From Actinopolymorpha pittospori (lineage in GTDB: Bacteria; Actinomycetota; Actinomycetes; Propionibacteriales; Actinopolymorphaceae), in the NCBI RefSeq assembly GCF_014873875.1, contig NZ_JADBEM010000001.1, forward strand, positions 6,510,001 through 6,574,000: a stretch of DNA of 64,000 nt. The letters run 5' to 3'. Under the pieces are notes generated by a model. That model was not told the origin of the DNA and did no database searches. It was given only the letters and a program-made list of their open reading frames with translations. A program made the position numbers and the translations under genes. Shown here piece by piece: positions 43,408-51,024 of the stretch. Every line of letters begins with the position of its first letter. Position 1 is the stretch's first letter.

Positions 43408-43440
43408 GGGTGAGCCACCGCCGGAGCGGACGGCTCACCC
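43408..43440 (-). other. stem-loop in the acpP-fabF gap
   Basis: GGGTGAGCC (43408-43416) pairs perfectly with GGCTCACCC (43432-43440) around a 15-base loop, directly downstream of acpP. It may stabilise the upstream acpP message or weaken read-through; there is no T run. Confidence 0.5.
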
Positions 43441-43455
43441 AGCGACCCGAAAACC

Positions 43456-43701
43456 TCAGCCCTGCGACCGCTCGATGTAGGCGACGGCGTCACCGACGGT
43501 CTTGAGGTTCTTGACCTCGTCGTCGGGGATCTTGACGCCGAACTTCTCCTCGGCGGCGACGACGACCTCGACCATCGACAGCGAGTCGACGTCCAGGTCG
43601 TCGGTGAAGGACTTTTCGAGCTGGACGTCGTCGGCCGGGATGCCCGCGACCTCGTTGACGATCTCCGCGAGCCCGGCGCGGATGTCCTCGGTTGTGGCCA
43701 T
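43456..43701 (-). CDS. acpP: acyl carrier protein
   Basis: An 81-residue acidic four-helix protein. The phosphopantetheine attachment serine is S40 in DDLDVDSLSMVEVV. It carries growing acyl chains in type II fatty acid synthesis and sits between fabH and fabF, the usual actinobacterial place. A strong AAGGAG ribosome site precedes the ATG, in keeping with the need for abundant protein. Confidence 0.97.
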   Translation of the reverse strand: MATTEDIRAGLAEIVNEVAGIPADDVQLEKSFTDDLDVDSLSMVEVVVAAEEKFGVKIPDDEVKNLKTVGDAVAYIERSQG

Positions 43702-43768
43702 GCCTTGGTGCTCCTTCTATCTTGTGGGGGTGCCGCGCCCGGGGAACGAGGGCGGGGGTCGCTGCTGA

Positions 43769-44767
43769 CTAGGGAACTGTGATGACCTGGGCGGCGTAGA
43801 CCAGCCCGGCTCCGAAGCCGATGACCAGTGCGGTGTCACCCGACTTCACCTCCGCCGTGGCGAGCATGCGCTCCATGGCGAGGGGAATCGACGCCGCCGA
43901 GGTGTTGCCCTGCTCGGCGATGTCACGGGCGATCACCACGTGGTCAGGCAGCTTCAGGGCCTTGGCCATCGCGTCGGTGATGCGGTTGTTTGCCTGGTGG
44001 GGGATGAAAGCGTCCAGATCTTCGGGTCGTACACCTGCACGGTCGAGCGCCTCCTGTGCCACCTTCGCCATGGCGTAGGAAGCCCACCTGAAGACCTGGT
44101 TGCCCTCCATGGTGAGGTGTGGAAACTCACCGGAGGCAAGTGCCTGCTCCCAGGTCTGCTTCTGGCGGATCACGTCGGCCTGGGAGCCGTCGGAACCCCA
44201 GACGACGGGGCCGATGCCCGGCTCCTCCGCCGGACCGACCACCACCGCGCCCGCGCCGTCACCGAAGAGGAACGCGGTGGAACGGTCGTCAGGGTCGGTG
44301 AGGTCGGAGAGGCGTTCGACACCGACGACGAGGACGTACGTGGCGGATCCCGTGCGCACCATCGACTGGGCGAGCTCGAGGCCGTAGCAGAAGCCGGCGC
44401 AGGCGGCGGAGATGTCGAACGCCGCCACGCCACCCGCTCCGAGCTCGGTCGCGACACTCGTCGCGATCGCCGGCGTCTGGGCCAGATGGGACACGGTGGA
44501 GACCAGGACGCAACCCAGCTGGTCGGCCTGGATCCCAGCGGCGGCGAGGGCCTTGCCACCCGCCGCGACCGACATGGCGGCGACCGTCTCCTCCGGCGTC
44601 GCCCAGCGCCGACTCACGATGCCGGACCGGGTGCGGATCCATTCGTCGGAGGAGTCGATCCGCTCCACGATCTCGGCGTTCGGCACGATCCGGGACGGTC
44701 GGTAGCCGCCGACCCCGAGGATTCGGGCGTGCTCGGCGCCGGTGGAGGTGCGGATCGCACTCGTCAC
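43769..44767 (-). CDS. fabH: beta-ketoacyl-ACP synthase III
   Basis: A 332-residue initiating condensing enzyme. Catalytic C123 lies in DISAACAGFCYG, the His in AFIPHQANNRI and the Asn in GNTSAASIP. It condenses a short acyl-CoA primer (branched or acetyl) with malonyl-ACP. The GTG at 44767 overlaps the fabD stop (GTGA). The upstream open frame contains no protein-like sequence, so this start is firm. Confidence 0.95.
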   Translation of the reverse strand: MTSAIRTSTGAEHARILGVGGYRPSRIVPNAEIVERIDSSDEWIRTRSGIVSRRWATPEETVAAMSVAAGGKALAAAGIQADQLGCVLVSTVSHLAQTPAIATSVATELGAGGVAAFDISAACAGFCYGLELAQSMVRTGSATYVLVVGVERLSDLTDPDDRSTAFLFGDGAGAVVVGPAEEPGIGPVVWGSDGSQADVIRQKQTWEQALASGEFPHLTMEGNQVFRWASYAMAKVAQEALDRAGVRPEDLDAFIPHQANNRITDAMAKALKLPDHVVIARDIAEQGNTSAASIPLAMERMLATAEVKSGDTALVIGFGAGLVYAAQVITVP

Positions 44768-45954
44768 TGGACGCTCACCGCGGGGTGCAGGCGTACGAGG
44801 GGCTGACCGGGGGAGACGGGGTCGCCGTCCTCGACCAGCCATTCGACGATGGTGCCGCCGTGCGGTGCGGAGACCTGCAGGTCGTCACGCAGGCTCTTGA
44901 CGTTGCCGACGACGTCGCCGGGGGCGAGCGCGGCGCCGGTGGGTTGGTCGGTCGCGAGGTTGAAGATGCCCTTCATCGGCGAGACGAGCAGCCGCCAGGT
45001 CGGGTTGCCCTCGAGCGGGCCGCCCTCGCCGTGCTTCTCCACGAAGGCGCGCGCGTCGTCGAGCTGGTCCGGGGTCTTCAGCGCGAACGTCTCGACGCCG
45101 GGCATGGCCCGCCGGGCGATGCCGGTGAGCGTGCCGGCGGGCGGCATCTCGAGCATGCCGGTCACGCCGAGGTCCTGCATGGTCTGCATGCACAGGTCCC
45201 AGCGGACGGGCGAGCTGACCTGGGTGACGATCCGGTCCAGGACCTCGCGGCCGTTGTGGACGATGTGGCCGTCGCGGTTGGACAGCAGCCGGGTGCGCGG
45301 GTCGTGGGTGCTGATCGCCCGGGCGTAGCCGCCGAGCAGATCGACCGCGTGCGCGACGTAGTGGGTGTGGAACGCACCCGCGACCTGCAACGGCACGAGG
45401 CGGGCCTTCGCCGGCGGGTCGGCCGTGAAGCGCTCGAGGTCTGCCAAGGTGCCGGCCGCGACGACCTGACCGGGGCCGTTGTTGTTGGCGGCGATGAGGT
45501 TGTGTCGCTCGATCGCCGCGAGCACCTCTTCGGGGTGGCCGCCGAGCACGGCCATCATCCCGGTGGGGTTCTTGGCCGCCGCCTCCGCCATGGCCTTTCC
45601 GCGCTGGCGGACGAAGACCATGGCCTGTTCGGCGCTGATGACACCAACACCGGCGGCCGCCGTGATCTCGCCCACACTGTGGCCCGCGGCGAGGTCGATG
45701 ACACGGAACGCGTCGCCGGCCGGGTGCGGGAACAGCGCGAGCGCCGCGACCAGGCCGGAGGCGACCAGGAGCGGCTGCGCGATCGCGGTGTCGCGGATGG
45801 TCTCCGCGTCCGCCTTGGTGCCGTAGTGGGCGAGGTCGACGTCGCTGACCGCGGACAGCCAGTTGATGCGGTCGGCGAAGGCGGGGTCCTCGAGCCACGG
45901 TGCGAGGAATCCAGGCGTTTGCGCCCCTTGCCCAGGCGCGACGATGACGAGCAC
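44764..45954 (-). CDS. fabD: malonyl-CoA:ACP transacylase fused to a biotinyl/lipoyl-like domain
   Basis: The product has 396 residues. Residues 1-~310 are a standard FabD: PGQGAQTPGF at the start, nucleophile S93 in AGHSVGEITAAA, and the partner His in AGAFHTHYVA. An additional ~72 residues (325-396) have the barrel pattern of biotinyl/lipoyl domains (NVKSLRDDLQVSAPHGGTIV, EDGDPVSPGQPLVRL). Aligned to the biotin AMKM motif, the modified Lys is Arg (R356), so it should not be biotinylated or lipoylated. The GTG at 45954 has GGTGG five bases upstream; an ATG at 45966 is the alternative. First gene of the fab operon. Confidence 0.93.
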   Translation of the reverse strand: MLVIVAPGQGAQTPGFLAPWLEDPAFADRINWLSAVSDVDLAHYGTKADAETIRDTAIAQPLLVASGLVAALALFPHPAGDAFRVIDLAAGHSVGEITAAAGVGVISAEQAMVFVRQRGKAMAEAAAKNPTGMMAVLGGHPEEVLAAIERHNLIAANNNGPGQVVAAGTLADLERFTADPPAKARLVPLQVAGAFHTHYVAHAVDLLGGYARAISTHDPRTRLLSNRDGHIVHNGREVLDRIVTQVSSPVRWDLCMQTMQDLGVTGMLEMPPAGTLTGIARRAMPGVETFALKTPDQLDDARAFVEKHGEGGPLEGNPTWRLLVSPMKGIFNLATDQPTGAALAPGDVVGNVKSLRDDLQVSAPHGGTIVEWLVEDGDPVSPGQPLVRLHPAVSVQ

Positions 45955-46023
45955 GAAATCCACCATGACGGTTGAACGGGATGGAAGGGCGACCTGCGGG
46001 GACGAAAGTTCTGGGCGGTTCGC

Positions 46024-46038
46024 TGTAGGAACCCTACA
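46024..46038 (-). promoter_or_regulatory. perfect palindrome in the fasR-fabD gap, candidate FasR operator
   Basis: TGTAGGaacCCTACA: two exact 6-bp half-sites around a 3-base spacer. It is just past the fasR stop and ~70 bases before the fabD start, where an activator of the fab operon would be expected to bind. Confidence 0.5.
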
Positions 46039-46041
46039 AAT

Positions 46042-47214
46042 TCACCGTGGCGTATGCGGCTCGTCCCCCTGGAGTCGGCCTAAAGTCAGCGCGATCCGAA
46101 GGGTGTAGGCATGGCGCGGATTGGACGGTGAGTATCCGCTGAGCTCGGTGATCCGGCGCAGGCGGTAACGCACCGTGTTGGCGTGTACGAAGAGCATCCG
46201 GGCCGTCGCCTCCACCGAGCCGCCGTTCTCCAGGAACGCCGCCAGGGTCTCCAGGAGGACCGGACCGGCGTGGGCGAGCGGGGTGTAGATGTCCACGACG
46301 AGCTGCCGGCGGGCATCCTCGTCACTCGACAGCGCGCGTTCGGGCAGCAACTCCTCCGCGGCGACCGGCCGTGGCGCGTCCAGCCAGGCCGGCGCGGCCA
46401 GGAACCCCGCGATGGCCGCCCGGGTGGCGCTGGAGGCGGCCATCAGGTCCGGAACGATCGGGCCGTAGACGACCGGGCCCGGACCGAAGTGGGCGGCGAA
46501 CCTGCTGGCGGTCTTCCCCGGATCGGTGACGCCGCCGAGGATGGCGATCAGCCGGTCGCCCTGGACGCCGGTGAGGACGTCGAGCCGGGTCTGGCGGGCG
46601 TCGCGCCGGATGAGTTCGACCCCGGCCTCCGGGTCACCCGGCGGCGTACGCCCGACGACGACCAGGACCGGCGCCGCCTCCGACCAACCGAGTGCGGCCA
46701 CCCGCGACCGGACCGCCTCGTCGGCCTCGCCGCGGAGGACGGCGTCGACGATCAGCGCCTCGAGCCGGGCGTCCCAGGCTCCTCGCATCTCCGCGGCCCG
46801 CGCGTAGAGTTCGGCGGCGCTGAAGGCGATCTCGCGGGAGTACAGCAGGACCGCCTCGCGTACGCGTGCGACGTCCTCGCTCGGGACGATCTGGTCGACC
46901 CGCTCCTCCGCGACCTCGATGCCGATCCGGATCATCTCCACGGTCTGGTGCAAGGTGACCTTGCGGGTGAGCTCCCGTGGTGCGGTGCCCAGAACGTCGG
47001 CAGTGAAGACCGGGCCCCGGCCCGGGTCGCGGAACCACGCGACGAAGGCGGCGAAGAACGTCTGCGCGACCAGGCCGATCCAGGAGCGGTCCTGTGGGTT
47101 CATCCGGCGGAACCACGACAGGCGCTCCTGCATCCGCTCGATGGTCGCGGAGGCGAGTACGCCGCTCGCGCGTTCCAGATGGCCCGCGGTGGACGTTCGG
47201 TGAAGACTCGGCAC
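46042..47214 (-). CDS. fasR: PucR/CdaR-type regulator of fatty acid synthesis (FasR-like)
   Basis: A 390-residue regulator with a C-terminal PucR-type helix-turn-helix (SVEATARMLFVHANTVRYRL). The conserved N-terminal segment NPQDRSWIGLVAQTFFAAFV matches the FasR proteins of Streptomyces, which sit upstream of fabD and activate fabD-fabH-acpP-fabF. The middle (~140-270) is a GGDEF-like degenerate domain that could bind a ligand. The GTG at 47214 is chosen; the further upstream TTG at 47238 is less likely. Gene order fasR-fabD-fabH-acpP-fabF is intact. Confidence 0.87.
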   Translation of the reverse strand: MPSLHRTSTAGHLERASGVLASATIERMQERLSWFRRMNPQDRSWIGLVAQTFFAAFVAWFRDPGRGPVFTADVLGTAPRELTRKVTLHQTVEMIRIGIEVAEERVDQIVPSEDVARVREAVLLYSREIAFSAAELYARAAEMRGAWDARLEALIVDAVLRGEADEAVRSRVAALGWSEAAPVLVVVGRTPPGDPEAGVELIRRDARQTRLDVLTGVQGDRLIAILGGVTDPGKTASRFAAHFGPGPVVYGPIVPDLMAASSATRAAIAGFLAAPAWLDAPRPVAAEELLPERALSSDEDARRQLVVDIYTPLAHAGPVLLETLAAFLENGGSVEATARMLFVHANTVRYRLRRITELSGYSPSNPRHAYTLRIALTLGRLQGDEPHTPR

Positions 47215-47462
47215 CTGCGCAGTGTCCCACGCACACAAGGAGTGGTCGTGACCGTTCGTGAGCGTTGCTGAAGGCCTGGCCGTACGATCTGGCCGACTTG
47301 CAACGAATTCACCAGGTTTCGTACGGTATTTGTCGAGTCCGGACGAGCTGGAAAGGCTGACCGGTCTGGACAGGGCTGGTGCGGCGCTGGTAGCGGCTGG
47401 TACGCCGCGAACGACCGGCGTCGGCGCCGCGGAGGGCGATTCGCTCTGGTTCGCTCTATCGT

Positions 47463-48494
47463 GTGGACGTGACCGCGACCAGGGCGATCGACCAGCTCCG
47501 ACGGATCGCGTTCCTGCTCGAGCGCGGCAGGGCCGAGACGCACCGGGTGCGGGCGTTCCGTGGGGCGGCGAAGACGCTCGAGGACCTGCCCGCCGCCGAG
47601 TTCGACCGGCGGATCGAGGACGGCACGCTCACCGACCTCCCGGGCATCGGGCCCGTCTCGGCCAAGGTGATCGGTGAGGCCTTCGCCGGCGCGACCGCGG
47701 GTTACCTCGGCAGGCTCGAGGACGAGGTCGCGCCCCTGGTCGAGGGAGGGGAGGCGTTGCGCCAGGCACTGCGCGGCGACCTGCACACCCACTCCGACTG
47801 GTCCGACGGCGGCAGCCCGATCGAGGAGATGGCGGTCACCGCCCGCGACCTCGGCCACGACTACATCGTGCTCACCGACCACTCGCCCAGGCTCAAGGTG
47901 GCCAACGGCCTGTCGATCGATCGCCTGCGCCGACAACTCGACGTCGTTCGCGACCTGAACACCAAGCTCGCGCCGTTCCGGATCCTGACCGGCATCGAGG
48001 TCGACATCCTCGAGGACGGCGCGCTCGACCAGGACCCGGACCTGCTCGCCGAACTCGACGTGGTGGTGGCGAGCGTCCACTCCAAGCTGCGGATGCCGGC
48101 GGCCGACATGACGCCGCGCATGGTCGCCGCGATCGCCAACCCCGCCGTCGACGTGCTCGGTCACTGCACCGGTCGGCTGGTGACCGGCGGACGGGGGACC
48201 CGGCCGGAGTCGACGTTCGACGCCGAGGTGGTCTTCGAGGCCTGCCGCAGGTTCGGTGTCGCGGTGGAGATCAACGCCCGCCCCGAACGCCTGGACCCGC
48301 CGCGACGGCTGCTCCGACTCGCTGTCGAGGGCGGATGTGTGTTCTCCATCGACACCGACGCGCACGCACCGGGCCAGCTGGACTGGCAACCGTACGGCTG
48401 TACGCGGGCCGAGGAGTGCGGTGTTACGGCCGACCGTGTGGTCAACACACTGTCCGCCGAGGAGCTGTTGGCCTGGACCCGGTCGAAGGCTTAG
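47463..48494 (+). CDS. PHP-domain protein with helix-hairpin-helix N-terminus (PolX-like without polymerase)
   Basis: A 343-residue protein. The first ~95 residues resemble the DNA polymerase X N-terminal helices, with a helix-hairpin-helix LPGIGPVSAKVI (59-70). From ~103 a PHP domain follows, with GDLHTHSDWSDG (H108, H110), LTDHSP, GIEVDIL, VASVHSKL, LGHCTGR and SIDTDAHAP, which supply the usual metal ligands of a phosphoesterase. The polymerase palm of bacterial PolX is absent. A DNA-directed phosphatase or nuclease role is inferred. GTG at 47463; GTG at 47469 is equally possible. Confidence 0.88.
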   Translation: MDVTATRAIDQLRRIAFLLERGRAETHRVRAFRGAAKTLEDLPAAEFDRRIEDGTLTDLPGIGPVSAKVIGEAFAGATAGYLGRLEDEVAPLVEGGEALRQALRGDLHTHSDWSDGGSPIEEMAVTARDLGHDYIVLTDHSPRLKVANGLSIDRLRRQLDVVRDLNTKLAPFRILTGIEVDILEDGALDQDPDLLAELDVVVASVHSKLRMPAADMTPRMVAAIANPAVDVLGHCTGRLVTGGRGTRPESTFDAEVVFEACRRFGVAVEINARPERLDPPRRLLRLAVEGGCVFSIDTDAHAPGQLDWQPYGCTRAEECGVTADRVVNTLSAEELLAWTRSKA

Positions 48495-48655
48495 CGGGCG
48501 GTCGGTCTGGTTGACGTGGCCGGTGTGGCTGCGGGGGTGCTTCCAGGCGTGCGCAGGCTCGCGGTCGTCCGGGCCGACCGATAGCGTTGATCCAGCGTGG
48601 GCATTCGTGTCCGCTGTGGTTGGTCCCTCGACGGACGGTTCCCGGAAAGGTTGCG

Positions 48656-48856
48656 ATGGTCGGCAAGGAGGGCAGGGTCACCGGGACGATCGGACCGGGC
48701 CTCATCGGTGAGGTCATGGTGCCGGTCAGAGGTGGTGTCGAAGCGTTCTACGCCTACTCCAGCATCCCGGGCGAGCGGTTCGATCTCGGCGCCCAGGTCA
48801 TCGTGGTCGAATACCTCGCGCCCCGCACCGTCTACGTCGCACCGGCACGAGCCTAG
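48656..48856 (+). CDS. small NfeD-like OB-fold protein
   Basis: A 66-residue protein from the ATG at 48656 (AAAGG five bases upstream). GKEGRVTGTIGPGLIGEVMV and the final AQVIVVEYLAPRTVYVAP strands match the OB-fold C-terminal domain of NfeD proteins. The membrane segments found in normal NfeD are absent. NfeD genes usually sit next to flotillin/SPFH genes, and one starts here at 49368, so the pair is likely functional, although an inverted-repeat element separates them. Confidence 0.7.
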   Translation: MVGKEGRVTGTIGPGLIGEVMVPVRGGVEAFYAYSSIPGERFDLGAQVIVVEYLAPRTVYVAPARA

Positions 48857-49018
48857 GGTGCGTCTCCCACATCCCGCCTGACTCGCGATACCCCGCATCC
48901 ACGCTGGCCACGTTGTCCTCGTCGCGCGTAGAACACCGCTACGCGCTCCTCCTCCGCCTCGCCACCGCGGCGCGGATGCACCGCTCGCTTCACTGGCTCG
49001 ATGTGGGAGACGCACCCT
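48855..49018. repeat. 164-bp element bounded by perfect 19-bp inverted repeats
   Basis: AGGGTGCGTCTCCCACATC (48855-48873) has its exact reverse complement at 49000-49018. The interior is itself partly palindromic: GCATCC and GCGCGTAG occur in order on both arms, with GCGCGTAG...CTACGCGC near 48927-48950 at the centre. It encodes nothing. It looks like a palindromic repeat or MITE-like unit inserted right behind the nfeD-like gene; the first bases overlap its stop codon region. No target duplication is obvious. Confidence 0.7.
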
Positions 49019-49367
49019 GGGCCTCTCCCACCGGGATTCCACGGCGCCGCCGGACACGACTCTTCGGCTCCGGTCCCACTCGGTCCGCCCTCACCTCACG
49101 GCCGAAGCCGGGTCCTCACCCGCGTGGGTCGCGCTGCCCGCGAGGACGCAGCCATGAGTCCCTCTGTCCACAGCCGCGCACCGTGGCGCGTTCGCGCCGT
49201 ACACAGCCGCGGCCCGCGAACCCAACTGTCCACAGGCCGTCGCCACGGCCGGGTCCGGACCGCTCGTTTCGCTCTAAGCTTGGCCAACCTCACGGGGAGG
49301 CTGCACTTTTCAAGCTGGGACTGCGACCCGTCTCACCGGGTTCGCGAGGGGAGCTCTGACCTCATCC
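49019..49367. other. non-coding stretch before flotillin
   Basis: No reading frame here looks protein-like. Two DnaA-box-like CTGTCCACAG sequences occur at 49164-49173 and 49227-49236. No clear promoter was found; the only purine-rich sequence before the flotillin ATG (GGGGAG) is about 15 bases away. Confidence 0.4.
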
Positions 49368-50867
49368 ATGGCGTGGTACATCTATGCGGCCATCGTGGTT
49401 GCCGCGGTCGTGCTCATCGTGCTGACGTTTCGCGCCATCTGGAAGGTGGCCGAGCCCAACGAAGCGCTCATCATCTCCGGGCTCGGCGCCCGGGGTGAGA
49501 ACGCCGACACCGCCGAGAGCCTCGGCTTCAAGATCGTGACCGGCAAGGGCAAGCTCGTGCTGCCCGGCTTCCAGACCGCGCGCCGGCTGTTGCTGGACTC
49601 CCGGTCGGCGACGCTGCAGGTCGGCTGCGTCACCAAGCAGGGGATTCCGGTCCACGTGCGGGGCGTCGTCATCTACAAGGTGGGCGACGACTTCGCGTCC
49701 ATCGCCAACGCCGCCCGGCGTTTCCTCGACCAGCAGAACACCATGGACAGCAAGATCCACGAGCTGTTCGCGGGACATCTGCGCTCCATCATCGGCAACC
49801 TCACGGTCGAGGACCTCATCCTCAACCGCGAGCGGCTCGCGTCGGAGATCCGGGGCTCCTCGGCCGACGAGATGAGCAAGCTGGGCCTGGTGGTCGACTC
49901 GTTCCAGATCCAGGAGATCGACGACACGACGGACTACATCACCAACCTCGGCAAGCCGCACGCGGCGGCCGTGGCCGCCGCGGCCCGCATCGCCGAGGCC
50001 CAGCGCGACCAGGAGGCGACACGGGCGGAGCAGGACGCCGCCGCGGGCAAGGCCGGCGCCATCCGGGAGAGCCAGATCAAGCAGTCGCAGTACCAAGCCG
50101 AGGTCGACCAGGCCGCGGCGAAGGCGCGCCAGTCCGGGCCGCTGGCCGAGGCGTCGGCGAAGCAGGACGTCATCCGGGCCGAGACCGAGGCGGCCGAGCT
50201 CGCCGCCCAGCTGGCCGAGCAGCGGCTGCAGTCCGACATCCGTAAGCCCGCGGACGCCCGGGCCTACGAGACCCGGACGACCGCCGACGCCGACCGCGAC
50301 GCCCGGATCTCCGCGGCGCAGGCGGCGGCGAAGGAGACCGAGCTGCGGGCCCAGGCCGAGGCGGCCCGGGTGAAGCTCGCGGCCACCGCCGAGGCCGAGG
50401 CGACCAGGGCCCGTGGTGATGCCCAGGGCCACGCGACCCGCGCGACCGGTGAGGCCGAGGCGGCGTCCGCGCAGGCACAGGGTCTGGCGAAGGCGGAGGC
50501 GGCGCGTGCGCTCGGCCTCGCCGAGGCGGAGGCCATCAAGGCACGTGCGGCGGCACTGGCCGACAACCAGGAAGCCGTCGTGGCCCAGCAGCTGGCCGAG
50601 AAGTGGCCGGAGATCGTGGGCGCGGCGTCCGGCGCGTTCAGCAACGTCGACCACATGGTGGTCCTCAACGGCGCCGACGGCGTCTCCGAACTCCTGGCCA
50701 AGGCACTCACCATGGGTGGGACCGGCCTGGGAGTGGCGCGCACCCTGCTCAGCGCGATGCAGGAGCAGGGTCAGAAGGGGGAGCTGAACGGCGCGGTCAA
50801 CGGCAAGTCGATGCCCTCCGACCCGCCACCGGTCACCCTGACGGGTGGCGAGCCCAGCGCCAACTGA
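49368..50867 (+). CDS. flotillin-like SPFH-domain membrane protein
   Basis: A 499-residue protein with one N-terminal membrane helix (4-22), an SPFH domain (~25-200: KVAEPNEALIISG, TKQGIPVHVRGVVIYKVG, RSIIGNLTVEDLILNR), and a long Ala/Glu-rich coiled coil (~205-410) typical of flotillins. The C-terminal ~90 residues include VVLNGADGVSELLAKALTMG, the flotillin oligomerisation end. It should form membrane microdomain scaffolds. The only purine-rich site before the ATG is weakly placed. The NfeD-like gene upstream is the expected partner, and a perfect 17-bp terminator follows. Confidence 0.92.
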   Translation: MAWYIYAAIVVAAVVLIVLTFRAIWKVAEPNEALIISGLGARGENADTAESLGFKIVTGKGKLVLPGFQTARRLLLDSRSATLQVGCVTKQGIPVHVRGVVIYKVGDDFASIANAARRFLDQQNTMDSKIHELFAGHLRSIIGNLTVEDLILNRERLASEIRGSSADEMSKLGLVVDSFQIQEIDDTTDYITNLGKPHAAAVAAAARIAEAQRDQEATRAEQDAAAGKAGAIRESQIKQSQYQAEVDQAAAKARQSGPLAEASAKQDVIRAETEAAELAAQLAEQRLQSDIRKPADARAYETRTTADADRDARISAAQAAAKETELRAQAEAARVKLAATAEAEATRARGDAQGHATRATGEAEAASAQAQGLAKAEAARALGLAEAEAIKARAAALADNQEAVVAQQLAEKWPEIVGAASGAFSNVDHMVVLNGADGVSELLAKALTMGGTGLGVARTLLSAMQEQGQKGELNGAVNGKSMPSDPPPVTLTGGEPSAN

Positions 50868-50884
50868 GGCGAGAACCGCACAGA

Positions 50885-50923
50885 CAGATCGGGTGCCCGA
50901 CCAGTGGTCGGGCACCCGATCTG
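50885..50923. terminator. bidirectional terminator between flotillin and aceE
   Basis: A perfect 17-bp stem starting CAGATCGGGTGCCCGAC with a 5-base loop; TTGTGTGTG follows on the plus strand. It separates two convergent genes. Confidence 0.85.
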
Positions 50924-51024
50924 TTGTGTGTGTGGGGGAGGCGGGTTGGTCTTCTCCGAACCGCCGCCCGCCCCGAGGGGCCGCGGACGCCCAGGCCGGG
51001 AACGGCCTGGGAATCGCTGACTTC

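Noticed and set aside
49164..49236. Two DnaA-box-like CTGTCCACAG sequences
   Set aside because: Only two near-matches, no dnaA/dnaN genes and no AT-rich unwinding region; not enough for an origin.
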